Assembly (NCBI GenBank): GCA_046520405.1
Contig: JBKGHI010000014.1
Span: forward strand, 7,786 to 71,785
Origin: Myxococcus sp046520405
GTDB lineage: Bacteria; Myxococcota; Myxococcia; Myxococcales; Myxococcaceae
Length of the DNA: 64,000 bases
Direction: 5' to 3'
The notes beneath the pieces are model-generated. The model did no database searches. It was not told the DNA's origin and saw only the letters and a program-made list of their open reading frames with translations. Both the position numbers and the translations under genes were made by a program. Below are positions 19,682 to 30,000 of this stretch, piece by piece. Numbering within the stretch: the first letter of the stretch is position 1; each line of letters opens with the position of its first letter.

Positions 19682-21805
19682 ATGCACGACTCCCCTTCCC
19701 GTCGACAGTTGTTGATGGCCGTCCTCGTGGCCACCACTCTCTCCGCGGCCGTCGAGGGGGTCTGGAGCTACTCCGGGGCCGTGAGCACCCCGGCGCGCAT
19801 CATGCTCACCGCCGCCGTGGGACTGCTCATCAGCGGCACCCTGGCGCTGATGCTCCTGCGCACCCGCGAGCGCGCCCACCGCGCGCGGGATGCCGCCTTG
19901 CGCAGCGCGGATGACGCCAGCGCCCTGCGCGAAGCCGTCATGGACGTCACGCCCGTGGGCTTCGCCTTCTTCGACCGCGAGCTGCGTTACGTCCACGTCA
20001 ACACGGCCCTGGCGGCGATGCATGGCCTGCCCGCGGAGAGCCACCTGGGCCGGCACGTCACCGAGGTGATGCCCGACCTGGGCACGCTCATCGCTCCGCG
20101 CCTCCAACTGGCGCTCAACACGGGCGCCTCCATCCAGGACACCCTGCTCCAGGTGGAGACTCCCGCGGCCCCCGGTGAGAGCCGCTACTGGTTCGGCAGC
20201 TACCTGCGCGTGTGCGGCACGAATGGCGAGGTGCTGGGCGTCATCGCCGCGCTGTCCGAGCTCACCGAACGCATGCGCGCCGAGAAGAGCCTCCAGGAGC
20301 ATGAAGGCCGGCTGGACGTGCTCACGCGTTCGCTGCCGGACTACCTGTGGGGCGGCAAGCTGCGCGGCGGCCGGCTGCGCGACTTCTACTGCACCCCCGT
20401 CATCGAGCGCACCACCGGCTATGCCGCCGCCGCGTTCGTCCAGCTCGCGCCGGGTGGCGGCCCTCCGCCGCTGTGGGCGGAGATGATTCATCCGGAGGAC
20501 CGCGCCCGCTACCGCGCCAGCATCGAAGGCCTGGCGCCCGGCGCGGAGGCGGAGCTGGAGCACCGCCTCATCTGCGCCGACGGCCGCGTGCGCTGGGTGC
20601 GCAGCCGCGCCGCGGCCTCCGGCCTGGATGCGCAGGGCGAGCTGCACGTGGGCTGCGTCGTCACCGACATCACCGACCGGCGCCTCGCGGACGACCTGCG
20701 CCAGCGGCTCCATGACAGCTTCCGCCGCTCCGCCCAGGAGTGGCGCCGCACCTTCGACGCGGTGTCCTCGCCGCTGATGGTGCTGGGCGCGGAGGGCACC
20801 GTGCAGCGCCTCAACGCCGCCGCCATCGCGCTGTTCGACGGCATGGACCCGTCCGGCCAACCCTTGTTCACCGCGGCCAGCGCCCCACCCTGGTCCCACG
20901 CGCTGCCGCTGGTGGAGGAGCTGCGCCGCACCCACGCCAGCGCCACCCGCGAGCTGGGGGACCCGGTGTCTCGCCGCACGTGGGAGGTCTCCGCGACCTG
21001 GGTGGACGAAGCCGTTGGCGAGGACTCCCGCATCATCCTGGTGGCCATCGAGGTGACGCGCCTCCTGGAGCTCCAGGCCAGCCTGCGGCGCAGCGAGACG
21101 ATGGCCGCCATGGGCGCCATCGTCGCGGGCGTGGCCCACGAGGTCCGCAACCCGCTCTTCTCCATCTCCGCGGTGGTGGACGCGGTAGAGGCCACCTTCG
21201 GCACGCGCGCGGAGCTCAAGCCCTACGTGGACGTCCTGCGCGGCGAGGTGAAGCGGCTCAACCACCTCACCCAGGAGCTCTTCGAGTACGGCCGCCCCAC
21301 CCGGGGCGAATGGGTGGAAGGCCCCGTGCTCCCAGTCATCACGGACGCGCTCTCAGCGTGCGCATTGGCGAGTGAGCGCGCGGGTGTGACGGTGGACCGG
21401 GCCCTGGCGGCCGAGCTGCCCCGCGTCCGGATGGACGCCCGGCGCTTGTTTCATGTCTTCCGCAACGTGGTGGAGAACGCGGTGCAACATTCCCCCTCCG
21501 GCGGCGCGGTGCATGTGGCCACGGAAGAGGTCGAGGAGGCGGGCCGGGCGTGGGTGCGGTGCACCGTGCGCGACGGCGGGCCGGGCTTCCGCGAGGAGGA
21601 CATGCCCCATGTCTTCGAGCCCTTCTTCAGCAAGCGGCGCGGCGGCACGGGGCTGGGGCTGTCCATCGTCCAGCGCATCCTGGAGGAGCACCAGGGTGTC
21701 ATCCGCCTGCGCAATCACCCGGAGGGCGGGGCGGAAGTCACACTGCTGCTTCCATCTGTTTCTTCGCGTGTATCAACGCAACACGTAGACTCACTGGCTT
21801 CATGA
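19682..21805 (+). CDS. Membrane PAS-domain sensor histidine kinase
   Basis: A 707-residue kinase with two N-terminal membrane helices (about 10-60), three PAS-type modules (about 85-200, 210-335, 350-460; one contains WAEMIHPEDRARYRASIEG), a HisKA helix with acceptor His486 (VAHEVRNPLFSI), an N box (VVENAVQHSP) and G boxes (DGGPGF, GGTGLGLSIV). The stop overlaps the start of the NtrC-type regulator as ATGA, making them a pair. The signal is unknown; ligand binding by the PAS domains is expected. Confidence 0.92.
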   Translation: MHDSPSRRQLLMAVLVATTLSAAVEGVWSYSGAVSTPARIMLTAAVGLLISGTLALMLLRTRERAHRARDAALRSADDASALREAVMDVTPVGFAFFDRELRYVHVNTALAAMHGLPAESHLGRHVTEVMPDLGTLIAPRLQLALNTGASIQDTLLQVETPAAPGESRYWFGSYLRVCGTNGEVLGVIAALSELTERMRAEKSLQEHEGRLDVLTRSLPDYLWGGKLRGGRLRDFYCTPVIERTTGYAAAAFVQLAPGGGPPPLWAEMIHPEDRARYRASIEGLAPGAEAELEHRLICADGRVRWVRSRAAASGLDAQGELHVGCVVTDITDRRLADDLRQRLHDSFRRSAQEWRRTFDAVSSPLMVLGAEGTVQRLNAAAIALFDGMDPSGQPLFTAASAPPWSHALPLVEELRRTHASATRELGDPVSRRTWEVSATWVDEAVGEDSRIILVAIEVTRLLELQASLRRSETMAAMGAIVAGVAHEVRNPLFSISAVVDAVEATFGTRAELKPYVDVLRGEVKRLNHLTQELFEYGRPTRGEWVEGPVLPVITDALSACALASERAGVTVDRALAAELPRVRMDARRLFHVFRNVVENAVQHSPSGGAVHVATEEVEEAGRAWVRCTVRDGGPGFREEDMPHVFEPFFSKRRGGTGLGLSIVQRILEEHQGVIRLRNHPEGGAEVTLLLPSVSSRVSTQHVDSLAS

Positions 21806-23168
21806 CGCGTACCCGAATCCTCCTCGTGGACGACGAGCCCGGCATCCGACTTGGCATGCGGGGCTTCCTCACCGCCCACGGGTTCGACGTGGACGAGGCC
21901 ACCAGCCTCGCCGAAGCGCAGGAGGCATTCCGCACCACGCGTCCGGACGTGGCGGTGGTGGACTACCGGCTCACGGATGGCACCGCGCTGGAGCTGCTGC
22001 CGCGGCTCAAGGAGATTGACGCCTCGGTGCCCCTGGTGGTGCTCACCGGCCATGGCTCCATCGAGCTGGCCGTCCAGGCGGTGAAGGAAGGCGCCGAGCA
22101 GTTCCTCACCAAGCCGGTGGAGCTGGCCGTCCTCAAGGTGGTGTTGGACCGGCTGGTGGCGCAGCGGCGGGAGCGGCAGCGGCTGCTGGCGGAGCGGTCG
22201 CGCGCCTCCCGTGGGGCGGTGGAGCCCTTCGTGGGCTCCAGCGCCGCCATCCGCGCGCTCCAGGCGCAGGCCGAGCGCATCATCGAAAGCGACAGCCCGG
22301 TGCTCATCACCGGCGAGACGGGCAGCGGCAAGAGCGTGCTCGCGCGCTGGCTGCACGAAGGCGGCCCGCGCAAGGACGCGCCCTTCGTGGACCTCAACTG
22401 CGCGGCGCTCTCCAAGGACCTGCTCGACTCGGAGTTGTTCGGTCACGAGAAAGGCGCCTTCACCGGCGCGGTGGCCGCCAAGCAGGGCCTGCTGGAGGTC
22501 GCCGACCGGGGCACCCTGTTCCTGGATGAGATTGGCGACATGGACTCGGCCGTCCAGCCCAAGCTGCTGAAGGTGCTGGAGGAGAAGCGGTTCCGGCGGC
22601 TGGGGGACGTGAGGGACCGCCGCGTGGACGTGCGGCTCATCGCGGCCACGCACCAGGACCTGGGCGCGGCCGCCCGGGAGAAGCGCTTCCGCAGCGACCT
22701 CTACTTCCGCGTCAGCACGCTCATCCTCCACGTGCCCCGCTGCGTGAGCGGCCCGAGGACATCGTCGGGCTCGCGCACCACTTCCTGGCGGAGATGGGCG
22801 CGCTGCGTGGCCGCGGCAGCGTGGGGCTGCAACCCGACGCGGAGGCCGCCCTCACCCGCTACGCCTGGCCCGGCAACATCCGCGAGCTGCGCAACGTGCT
22901 GGAGCGCGCCGTCCTGCTGTCCGGGGGCGGGCCGTTGTCCCGAGGAGACCTGCGCTTCGAGGCCAGCGCCGGCGAGGCCGCCTCGGACGCCGACGACAAC
23001 CTCACCCTGGAGGAGCTGGAGCGCCGCCACATCGAGCGCATCCTCCGCCGCGAGCACGGCCACGTGGAGCGCGCCGCCGCGCGGCTCGGCATCCCCCGCT
23101 CCTCCCTCTATGAGCGGCTGAAGCGCCTGGGCATCAACCGGTCCGGATTCCAGAAACCGGATCCGTAG
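21802..23168 (+). pseudogene. NtrC-family sigma-54 activator, one-base frameshift
   Basis: The product has a receiver domain (D10-D11, acceptor D54 in VVDYRLTDG), an AAA+ domain with Walker A GETGSGKS and the sigma-54 contact loop GAFTGA, and a C-terminal Fis-type helix-turn-helix (HVERAAARLGIPRSSLYERLKRLGI). One C is missing at about 22735-22738: CACGTGCCCC should continue PPLRERPEDIV. Restored, the protein is about 455 residues. It is coupled to the kinase upstream by ATGA. Two identical 23-bp dyads in front of sigma-54 promoters just downstream are its probable binding sites. The lesion fits a homopolymer sequence error better than loss. Confidence 0.85.
23140..23162 (+). promoter_or_regulatory. 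Enhancer-like 23-bp dyad, copy 1
   Basis: The first 20 bases fit the near-palindrome TCCGGnTTCnnGAAnCCGGA, followed by TCC. All 23 bases recur exactly at 23793-23815. Each copy ends 84-87 bases before a sigma-54 -24/-12 element, a normal distance for an NtrC-type activator site. This copy overlaps the last codons of the activator gene itself. Probable target of the neighbouring activator. Confidence 0.7.
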
Positions 23169-23248
23169 CCTGGACGCAGCGTGCGAAACGGCAGCACCGT
23201 CTCGGAGCAAGCACCGGAATTTACTTGGAACCGAGACTAGCCCGTCCC

Positions 23249-23264
23249 TGGCCCTGAGCTTGCT
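23249..23264 (+). promoter_or_regulatory. Sigma-54 promoter of the receiver gene
   Basis: TGGCCC, a 5-base spacer, then TTGCT. The GG and GC dinucleotides have the invariant spacing, with one mismatch from TGGCAC. The expected transcript start is near 23275, only a few bases before GTG 23279, so the mRNA would be nearly leaderless. That oddity lowers confidence. Confidence 0.55.
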
Positions 23265-23278
23265 TGAGGGCCGGCTCC

Positions 23279-23659
23279 GTGGCCCAGAACATCCTGATCG
23301 TCGATGACGAGTCTTCCCTTTGCTGGGTGCTGGGCCAGTTCTTCTCCGGGGCTGGCTACCGCGTGGACTCGGCGGGCGCGCTGGATGAAGCGTTGGACCT
23401 GATGACCACCGGCCGCTACGACGTGGTCATCAGTGACTTGCGGCTGAGCGGAACGCTTTCCGAGGAAGGGCTGATGCTGGCGGACTTCGTGCGCCGCTAC
23501 GCGCCCCAGACGCGCATCGTCCTTTTGACGGCGTTCGCCTCCCAGGAAATCAGCGACCGCGCCCAGTCCCTGGGCGTGGACCTGGTGCTGCCCAAGCCGC
23601 AGCCGCTGCCCGCCCTGGCCGAGCATGTCTCGCGCCTGCTCGCCGCCGCCGCGGGGTAG
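23279..23659 (+). CDS. Stand-alone receiver domain protein
   Basis: A 126-residue single receiver domain: D9-D10, acceptor D53 (VISDLRLSG), switch Thr in LLTAF and Lys in LPKPQP. GTG 23279 is the only start that keeps strand beta-1 (NILIVDDE). GAGGG lies 8 bases upstream. It follows the kinase-activator pair and has its own sigma-54 promoter with the shared dyad, so it is probably a target of that activator. It could act as a phosphate sink, shuttle or feedback element. Confidence 0.88.
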   Translation: MAQNILIVDDESSLCWVLGQFFSGAGYRVDSAGALDEALDLMTTGRYDVVISDLRLSGTLSEEGLMLADFVRRYAPQTRIVLLTAFASQEISDRAQSLGVDLVLPKPQPLPALAEHVSRLLAAAAG

Positions 23660-23720
23660 TCCGCGCCCCTGCCGTTGCGTACGGGTGCGCCCAGGCTCCG
23701 CGCGACGACGCGTCGCGCTG

Positions 23721-23750
23721 ATTCCCAGACACAAATCAGCAATCCCAGAC
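23721..23750 (+). repeat. Tandem WTTCCCAGAC-type repeats, 20-bp phasing
   Basis: ATTCCCAGAC (23721-23730) and AATCCCAGAC (23741-23750) lie exactly 20 bp apart, about two helical turns. Related copies in inverted orientation lie at 23982-24016. They sit about 150-180 bases upstream of the sigma-54 promoter of the giant gene and may be a second activator site. Confidence 0.5.
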
Positions 23751-23792
23751 TTCCATTTCGCCCGCCTGCCCACCGTCAACGGGGCGCGAGTA

Positions 23793-23815
23793 TCCGGATT
23801 CCAGAAACCGGATCC
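23793..23815 (+). promoter_or_regulatory. Enhancer-like 23-bp dyad, copy 2
   Basis: Exact copy of 23140-23162, ending 84 bases before the -24 element at 23899. No coding gene covers this copy, so its conservation is not explained by protein sequence. It is the probable upstream activating site for the giant surface-protein gene. Confidence 0.75.
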
Positions 23816-23898
23816 AGCGTTCGGACAACCACCACGCTGTCGCGTTCCAGGCCCGCTTCAAACGCAGACAACGCGATTGTGAATTCGCTGTTTCACGT

Positions 23899-23914
23899 TG
23901 GCACCCGGGTTGCT
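23899..23914 (+). promoter_or_regulatory. Sigma-54 promoter of the giant surface-protein gene
   Basis: TGGCAC, a 5-base spacer, then TTGCT: a full match to the -24/-12 consensus. The transcript should start near 23926, leaving a leader of about 165 bases before ATG 24090. Confidence 0.8.
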
Positions 23915-23981
23915 CTTGCACCCCAGCGTGACTGAGCGAGCGCCCTCCCCCTACGAGCCTTCCTCCCGGCGACAGACGGCT

Positions 23982-24016
23982 GTCTGGGATTCCGAGCCCC
24001 CCATCGAATCCCGGAC
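23982..24016. repeat. Inverted repeat in the leader of the giant gene
   Basis: GTCTGGGATTC (23982-23992) faces GAATCCCGGAC (24006-24016), matching at 10 of 11 positions. Both arms resemble the tandem AATCCCAGAC elements upstream. It could be a regulator site or an RNA hairpin in the 5' leader. Confidence 0.45.
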
Positions 24017-24089
24017 TTCTGTCACGCAGCGCCAGGTGGCTTGTGACCTCCCCGGCGCGCCCTCCCTTTCCATCCCCCCTGGTCAATCC

Positions 24090-27000
24090 ATGTCATCCCC
24101 TTCCTCACGCCGCGCCGGAAGACAGACGGCGCGTCTGCCCTGGGCGCTTGCCCTCCTGGTGGCCATAGCCGTTACGCAGGCGGCGGCGGCCCCCGTCATG
24201 CGCCACACCGCGGACCAGCGCGGCGACATCCTGATGGTTGGCAACACGCTGGCCCAGGACTGCGCCAACAGCGTCCCCGGTCCCCTGGTGGGCTCCGTGG
24301 GGAGCTGCGGCTCGAACACGTCGGATGACGCCGTGGACGTGTATTGGACCATCGAGTCGGGAGTGGCCTTCGCGAACACGTCCGTGACGGCCACCCAGGC
24401 CCGGAGCCGGGCCTCGCTGCAGGTTCCCGCGGGCGCCATCGTGACGTACGCGCGCCTGTACTGGGCGGCACACCTGTCCACGTCGACGAGCAACCGCACG
24501 CCAGACACCAGCGCGGAGTTCAGCCGGCCGGGTGCGTTCTCCCAGATGCTGACGGCGGACGTCACCCATCAATACGCTCCGAATGGCCGGTTCATCTACG
24601 AGTCCTCCGCGGACGTCACCGCCCTGGTCGCCGCCCACGGCACGGGCGTCTACGAGGTCAGCGACGTGGACGCAGCGCCCATCGCCAACCTCAACAACAC
24701 GGACACCTTCAGCGCGTGGGCGCTGGTCGTCTTCTACCGGCACCCGGATTCGCCCATCCGCAACCTGACGCTGTTCGACGGCATGGACTACGTCAGCAAC
24801 GGCAATCCCCAGACGGTGACGCTGTCCGGCTTCAATGTCCCGACGTCGGGTTTCGACGCCAAGCTGGGCGTGCTGGCCTTCGAAGGCGACGCCACGCGCA
24901 CCGGCGACCAGTTCCGCGTCAATGGCGTGGCCATCTCCGATGGCGCCAACCCCGCGAACAACTTCTTCAACAGCACGCGCTCGGTGCTCGGCAGCCCGTC
25001 CACGCACGCGGACGACCTGCCCCGGTTGACGGGTGCGCAGGCGAGCATGTCCGGTGTGGACATGGACGTGGTGGACATCACCAACCGCGTCTCCGGTGGC
25101 GCCACGTCCATGACCGTGACGGCGACGTCCTCGGGTGACTCCTACATCCTGGGCGCCTTCGCGACGTCCATCGCCACGCTGCGGCCGGACTTCACCAACA
25201 CGTACAAGACTGCGACGCCCGTGAATCCCCGCGCGGACGGCTCTCTGCGCGGCGGCGACCTTATTGAATACACCATCGTCACCACCAACACCGGTGACGA
25301 CGTCAGCATCGAGACCATCCTCAGGGATCCGCTTCCCTCCCAGCTCACCTACGTGCCTGGCACGTTGGAGATTGTCTCCGGCCCCAACGCGGGCGCGCTG
25401 ACCGACATCGCGGGAGACGACGTGGGCGAGGTCAGCCCCACGGGCGTCATCACCGTCCGCCTGGGCACCGGCGCGACGGCCACGCTGGGCGGCAGCCTCC
25501 AGCTTCAAGAGAGCACCAGCATCCGCTTCCGCGCCGTGGTGGCGCCGGATGCCTCGGGCGTCGTCGCCAACCAGGCCACCATCACCGCCGAGGGTGAGCG
25601 CGGCGCGCCCGCCAGCTCCGCGACCAGCTCCCCGTCCCCCAGCACCACCGGTCCGACGACCATCGTCGTGTCCGTCCCCGACGCGCCCATCGTGACGGCC
25701 CCCGCGCCCGGCAGCACCGTGGCGACGAACGCGCCCGTCTTCTCCGGCACCGCCGAGCCCGGCAGCACCGTGCGCGTGGTGGTCAACGGCGTCGAGGTCT
25801 GCTCCGCCACGGCCCATCCGACGACCGGCGCCTGGTCCTGCACCACCAGCTCGACGCTGCCCGAAGGCACCCACACCGCCTCCGTGACGGCCACCGACCC
25901 GGCCGGCAACGTCGGCCCGGCCACGCAGGTGATCTTCACCGTCGACACCGTCGCCCCGGACACGAGCATCCTCACCGGGCCCACCGGCGCGGTGACCTCC
26001 ACCAGCGCGGCGTTCACCTTCGCCTCCAACGAGAGCCCCGTCACCTATGAGTGCAGCCTGGATGGCGCCGCCTTCACGGCGTGCACCACGCCTGCCGCCT
26101 ACAGCAACCTGTCCCAGGGCAACCACACCCTGGCGGTGCGCGCCCGGGACGCGGGCGGCAACGTGGACCCGACGCCCGCCACCCGCGCGTGGACCGTGGA
26201 CACGGTGGCGCCGGACACCACCATCGTCAGCGGCCCGTCCGGCCTGACGAACTCCGCCAGCGCCACGTTCGACTTCGGCTCCAATGAGAGCGGCGTGACG
26301 TACCAGTGCGCCCTGAACGGCGCGCCCTTCACCGCCTGCACGGACCCGGTGACCTTCCCAGGGCTGGCGCAGGGTAGCCACACCCTGCAGGTTCGCGCGG
26401 TGGACGCCGCGGGCAACATCGACCCGACCCCTGCCAGCCGAAGCTGGACCGTGGACACGGTGGCGCCGGACACCAGCATCGTCAGCGGCCCCTCGGGGAC
26501 GACGAACTCCGCCAACGCGACGTTCACCTTCAACGCCAGTGAGAGCCCCGTCACCTACGAGTGCAGCCTGGACGGCGCGGCCTTCACGGCGTGCACCTCC
26601 CCCGCGGCCTTCACGAACCTGGTCGACGGTAGCCACACCTTCTCCGTGCGCGCCCGTGACGCCGCCGGCAACGTCGACGCGACGCCGGCCACGCGGACCT
26701 GGAGCGTGGACACCACGGCCCCTGACACCACCATCGTCAGCGGTCCCTCGGGCATGACGAACTCGGCCGACGCGTCGTTCGCCTTCAATGCCAACGAGAG
26801 CCCCGTCACCTACGAGTGCAGCCTCGACGGCGCGGCCTTCACCGCCTGCACCTCTCCCGCTGCCTACAGCAATCTGTCCCAGGGCAGCCACACCTTCGCG
26901 GTGCGCGCTCGCGACGCCGCCGGGAACATCGATGCGACGCCCGCCACCCGGACGTGGACCGTGGACACGGTGGCGCCGGAGACGTCCTTCGCCATCACGC

Positions 27001-30000
27001 CGCCCCTGCTGTCCAACTCGGCGGACGCCACCTTCGACTTCAGCTCCAATGAGAGCGACGTGACGTACGAGTGCCGGCTGGACGGCGCGGTGCTGTTCAC
27101 GGCCTGCACCAACCCGGTGACCTTCCCGGCACTGGCGCAGGGCTACCACACGCTCCAGGTCCGCGCCGTGGATACCGCCGGCAACGTGGACCCGACGCCT
27201 GCCGTCTACGCGTGGACCATCGACACGGCCGCGCCGGACACCACCCTGTCGGGTGGACCCACCGGAACGACGGCGGACACCCACGCCACGTTCAGCTTCA
27301 CCGCGGACGAGACGCCCGCCACCTTCGAGTGCTCGCTCGACGGCGCGCCCTTCGCCGCCTGCACCAGCCCGGTGTCGCTGACGGGGCTCGCGGACGGTGA
27401 GCACACCTTCGCGGTGCGCGCGGTGGATGAATCGGGCAACGTGGACCCGACGCCCGCCACCTGGACCTGGACGGTGGATACCACCGCGCCCGACACGTCC
27501 TTCGCCAGCACCCCGGCGCTCATGTCGAACTCGGCCACGGCCGCCTTCGACTTCAGCTCCAATGAGAGCCCGGTGACGTATGAGTGCTCGCTGGACAGCG
27601 CGCCCTTCGCCGCTTGCAACGACCCGGCGACATTCATGGGTCTCCAGGACGGCGAGCACACCCTGGCCGTGCGTGCCCGTGACGCCGTGGGCAACGTGGA
27701 CCCGACGCCCGCCACGTACACGTGGACCGTGGACACCAGCGCGCCGGAGACGACCATCGTCAGCGGCCCGTCCGGCCTGACGAACAGCGACAACGCCAGC
27801 TTCACCTTCAGCGCCTCGGAAGCTGGGGTGACGTATGAGTGCTCGCTGAACGGCGCGACCTACGCGCCTTGCGCCAACCCGGCGGCGTTCGACGGCCTGC
27901 CGGATGGCAGCCACACCCTGACGGTGCGCGCGGTGGACGCCGCGGGCAACGTGGACCCGACGCCTGCGACGCGGACCTGGACGGTGGACACCACCCCGCC
28001 CGGCACCTCCATCACCACCGCCCCCGCCGCCATCACCAACGCCACCTCCGCCACGTTCGGCTTCTCCAGCGATTCGGATCCGGTGACCTACGAGTGCTCT
28101 CTGGATGGCGCGGCCTTCAGCGCCTGCTCGAACCCACAGACCTTCACGGGCCTGTCGGAAGGCGACCACACGCTGGCCGTGCGCGCGGTGGATGCGGCCG
28201 GCAACGCGGACCCGACTCCCGCCACGCACGCCTGGACGGTGGACACCACCGCGCCGGACGCGCCTGAAATCGACGCCCCCGCCAACGGAGTGTCGGTGCC
28301 CACGCAGCAGCCCGTCATCTCGGGCACGGCGACGCCCGGCACCCTCGTGACGGTGACGGTGGACGGCGAAGTCCTGGGAACGGTCCCCGTCGACGTGAAC
28401 GGTGACTGGACCTTCACCCCGCCCGTCGCGCTGGGACAGGGGGAGCACACCGTCACGGCAACGGCCACCGATGCCGCGGGGAACGTGAGCGACCCGAGCG
28501 CGCCCACCACCTTCACCGTGGACACGGTGGCGCCGGACGCCCCGGAAATCACCACGCCCGCCGATGACAGCACCATCGCCACGGCGACGCCCGTCTTCGA
28601 GGGCACCACCGAGCCCTACGCGCAGGTGACGGTGACGGTGGACGGCGAAGTCATCGGAACGGTGACGGCGGATGGCGACGGCAACTGGAGCCTGCCCAGC
28701 CCAGACGCCCTCGACGAGGGCGCGCACACGGTGGAGGCCAGCGCGACGGACGCGGCGGGCAACACCAGTGAAACGACGTCGCACGACTTCTCCATCGACC
28801 TGTCCACGCCGGAGACCTTCATTGACTCTGGCCCCGCCACCTTCACCCGTGAGACGTCGGCCAGCTTCGTGCTCCGCACGGAGAACGGCGGCGTCGGCTT
28901 CGAGTGCAGCCTGGACGGCGCGGCCTTCGCGTCCTGCACCAGCCCCGCGAGCTTCAGCGGCCTGGCGGAGGGCAGCCACACCCTGGCGGTCCGCGCCGTG
29001 AATGCCCTGGGCACCGTGGACCCGACGCCCGCGGCCTACGCGTGGACGGTGGACCTGACTGCGCCCGCGACGCCGGCCATCGTCTCGCCGCCGAGCGGCA
29101 CCGAGGTGGGCACCGCGACGCCGACCCTCACCGGCACCGGTGATGCGGGGAGCAACATCTACCTGGAGGTCGGCGTCGCCACCTACGGCCCCATCCTGGT
29201 GGACGAGAACGGCGAGTGGACCTTCACCCTGCCGGACGCGCAGGCCGAGGGCCCCATCACTGTCACCGCCACCAGCGTGGACGCGGCGGGGAACACCTCC
29301 CAGCCGGTGCCCCACGCCTTCGTCATCGACCTGACGGGGCCTGAGACGTTCATCGACGCCGCGCCAGCCACCATCACGCGCCAGACGTCCGCCACCTTCG
29401 AGCTGCGCGCCGAAGGCGGTGCCGTGGGCTACGAGTGCAGCATGGACGGCGCGTCCTTCGCCCCCTGCGCTTCGCCGGTGACGTACTCCGGCCTGACGGA
29501 CGGCGAGCACCTCTTCCTTGTGCGCGCGGTGGACGCCGCGGGCAACGTGGACCCGACCCCCGCCGAGCACGCGTGGACCGTGGACACGGTGGAGCCCGAC
29601 ACCCTCGTCGTGTCTGGCCCCACCTCGCCCACGAACGCGACGTCCGCGACGTTCGAGTTCGCGGCCAACGAGCCCGGCGCCACCTTCGAGTGCAGCGTGG
29701 ACGGCGCGACGTACGCGGCCTGCACCACCCCGATCACCTTCGCGGGCTTCGTGGAAGGTGAGCACGCGCTCCTGGTGCGCGCGGTGGACGCCGCGGGTAA
29801 CGTGGACAGCTCGCCCGCCAGCTACATCTGGACGGTGGACGTGACGCCGCCGTCCGTGCCGGTCATCGCGTCGCCGGCCCCGGGCGCGGTGCTGGACAGC
29901 GGCGCCGTGACGCTCACCGGCTCCGCGCCGGGCGCCGCCACCGTCCACGTGACGGTGGATGGAACGACCTACGGCCCCATCACCGTGGACGGCTCCGGCA

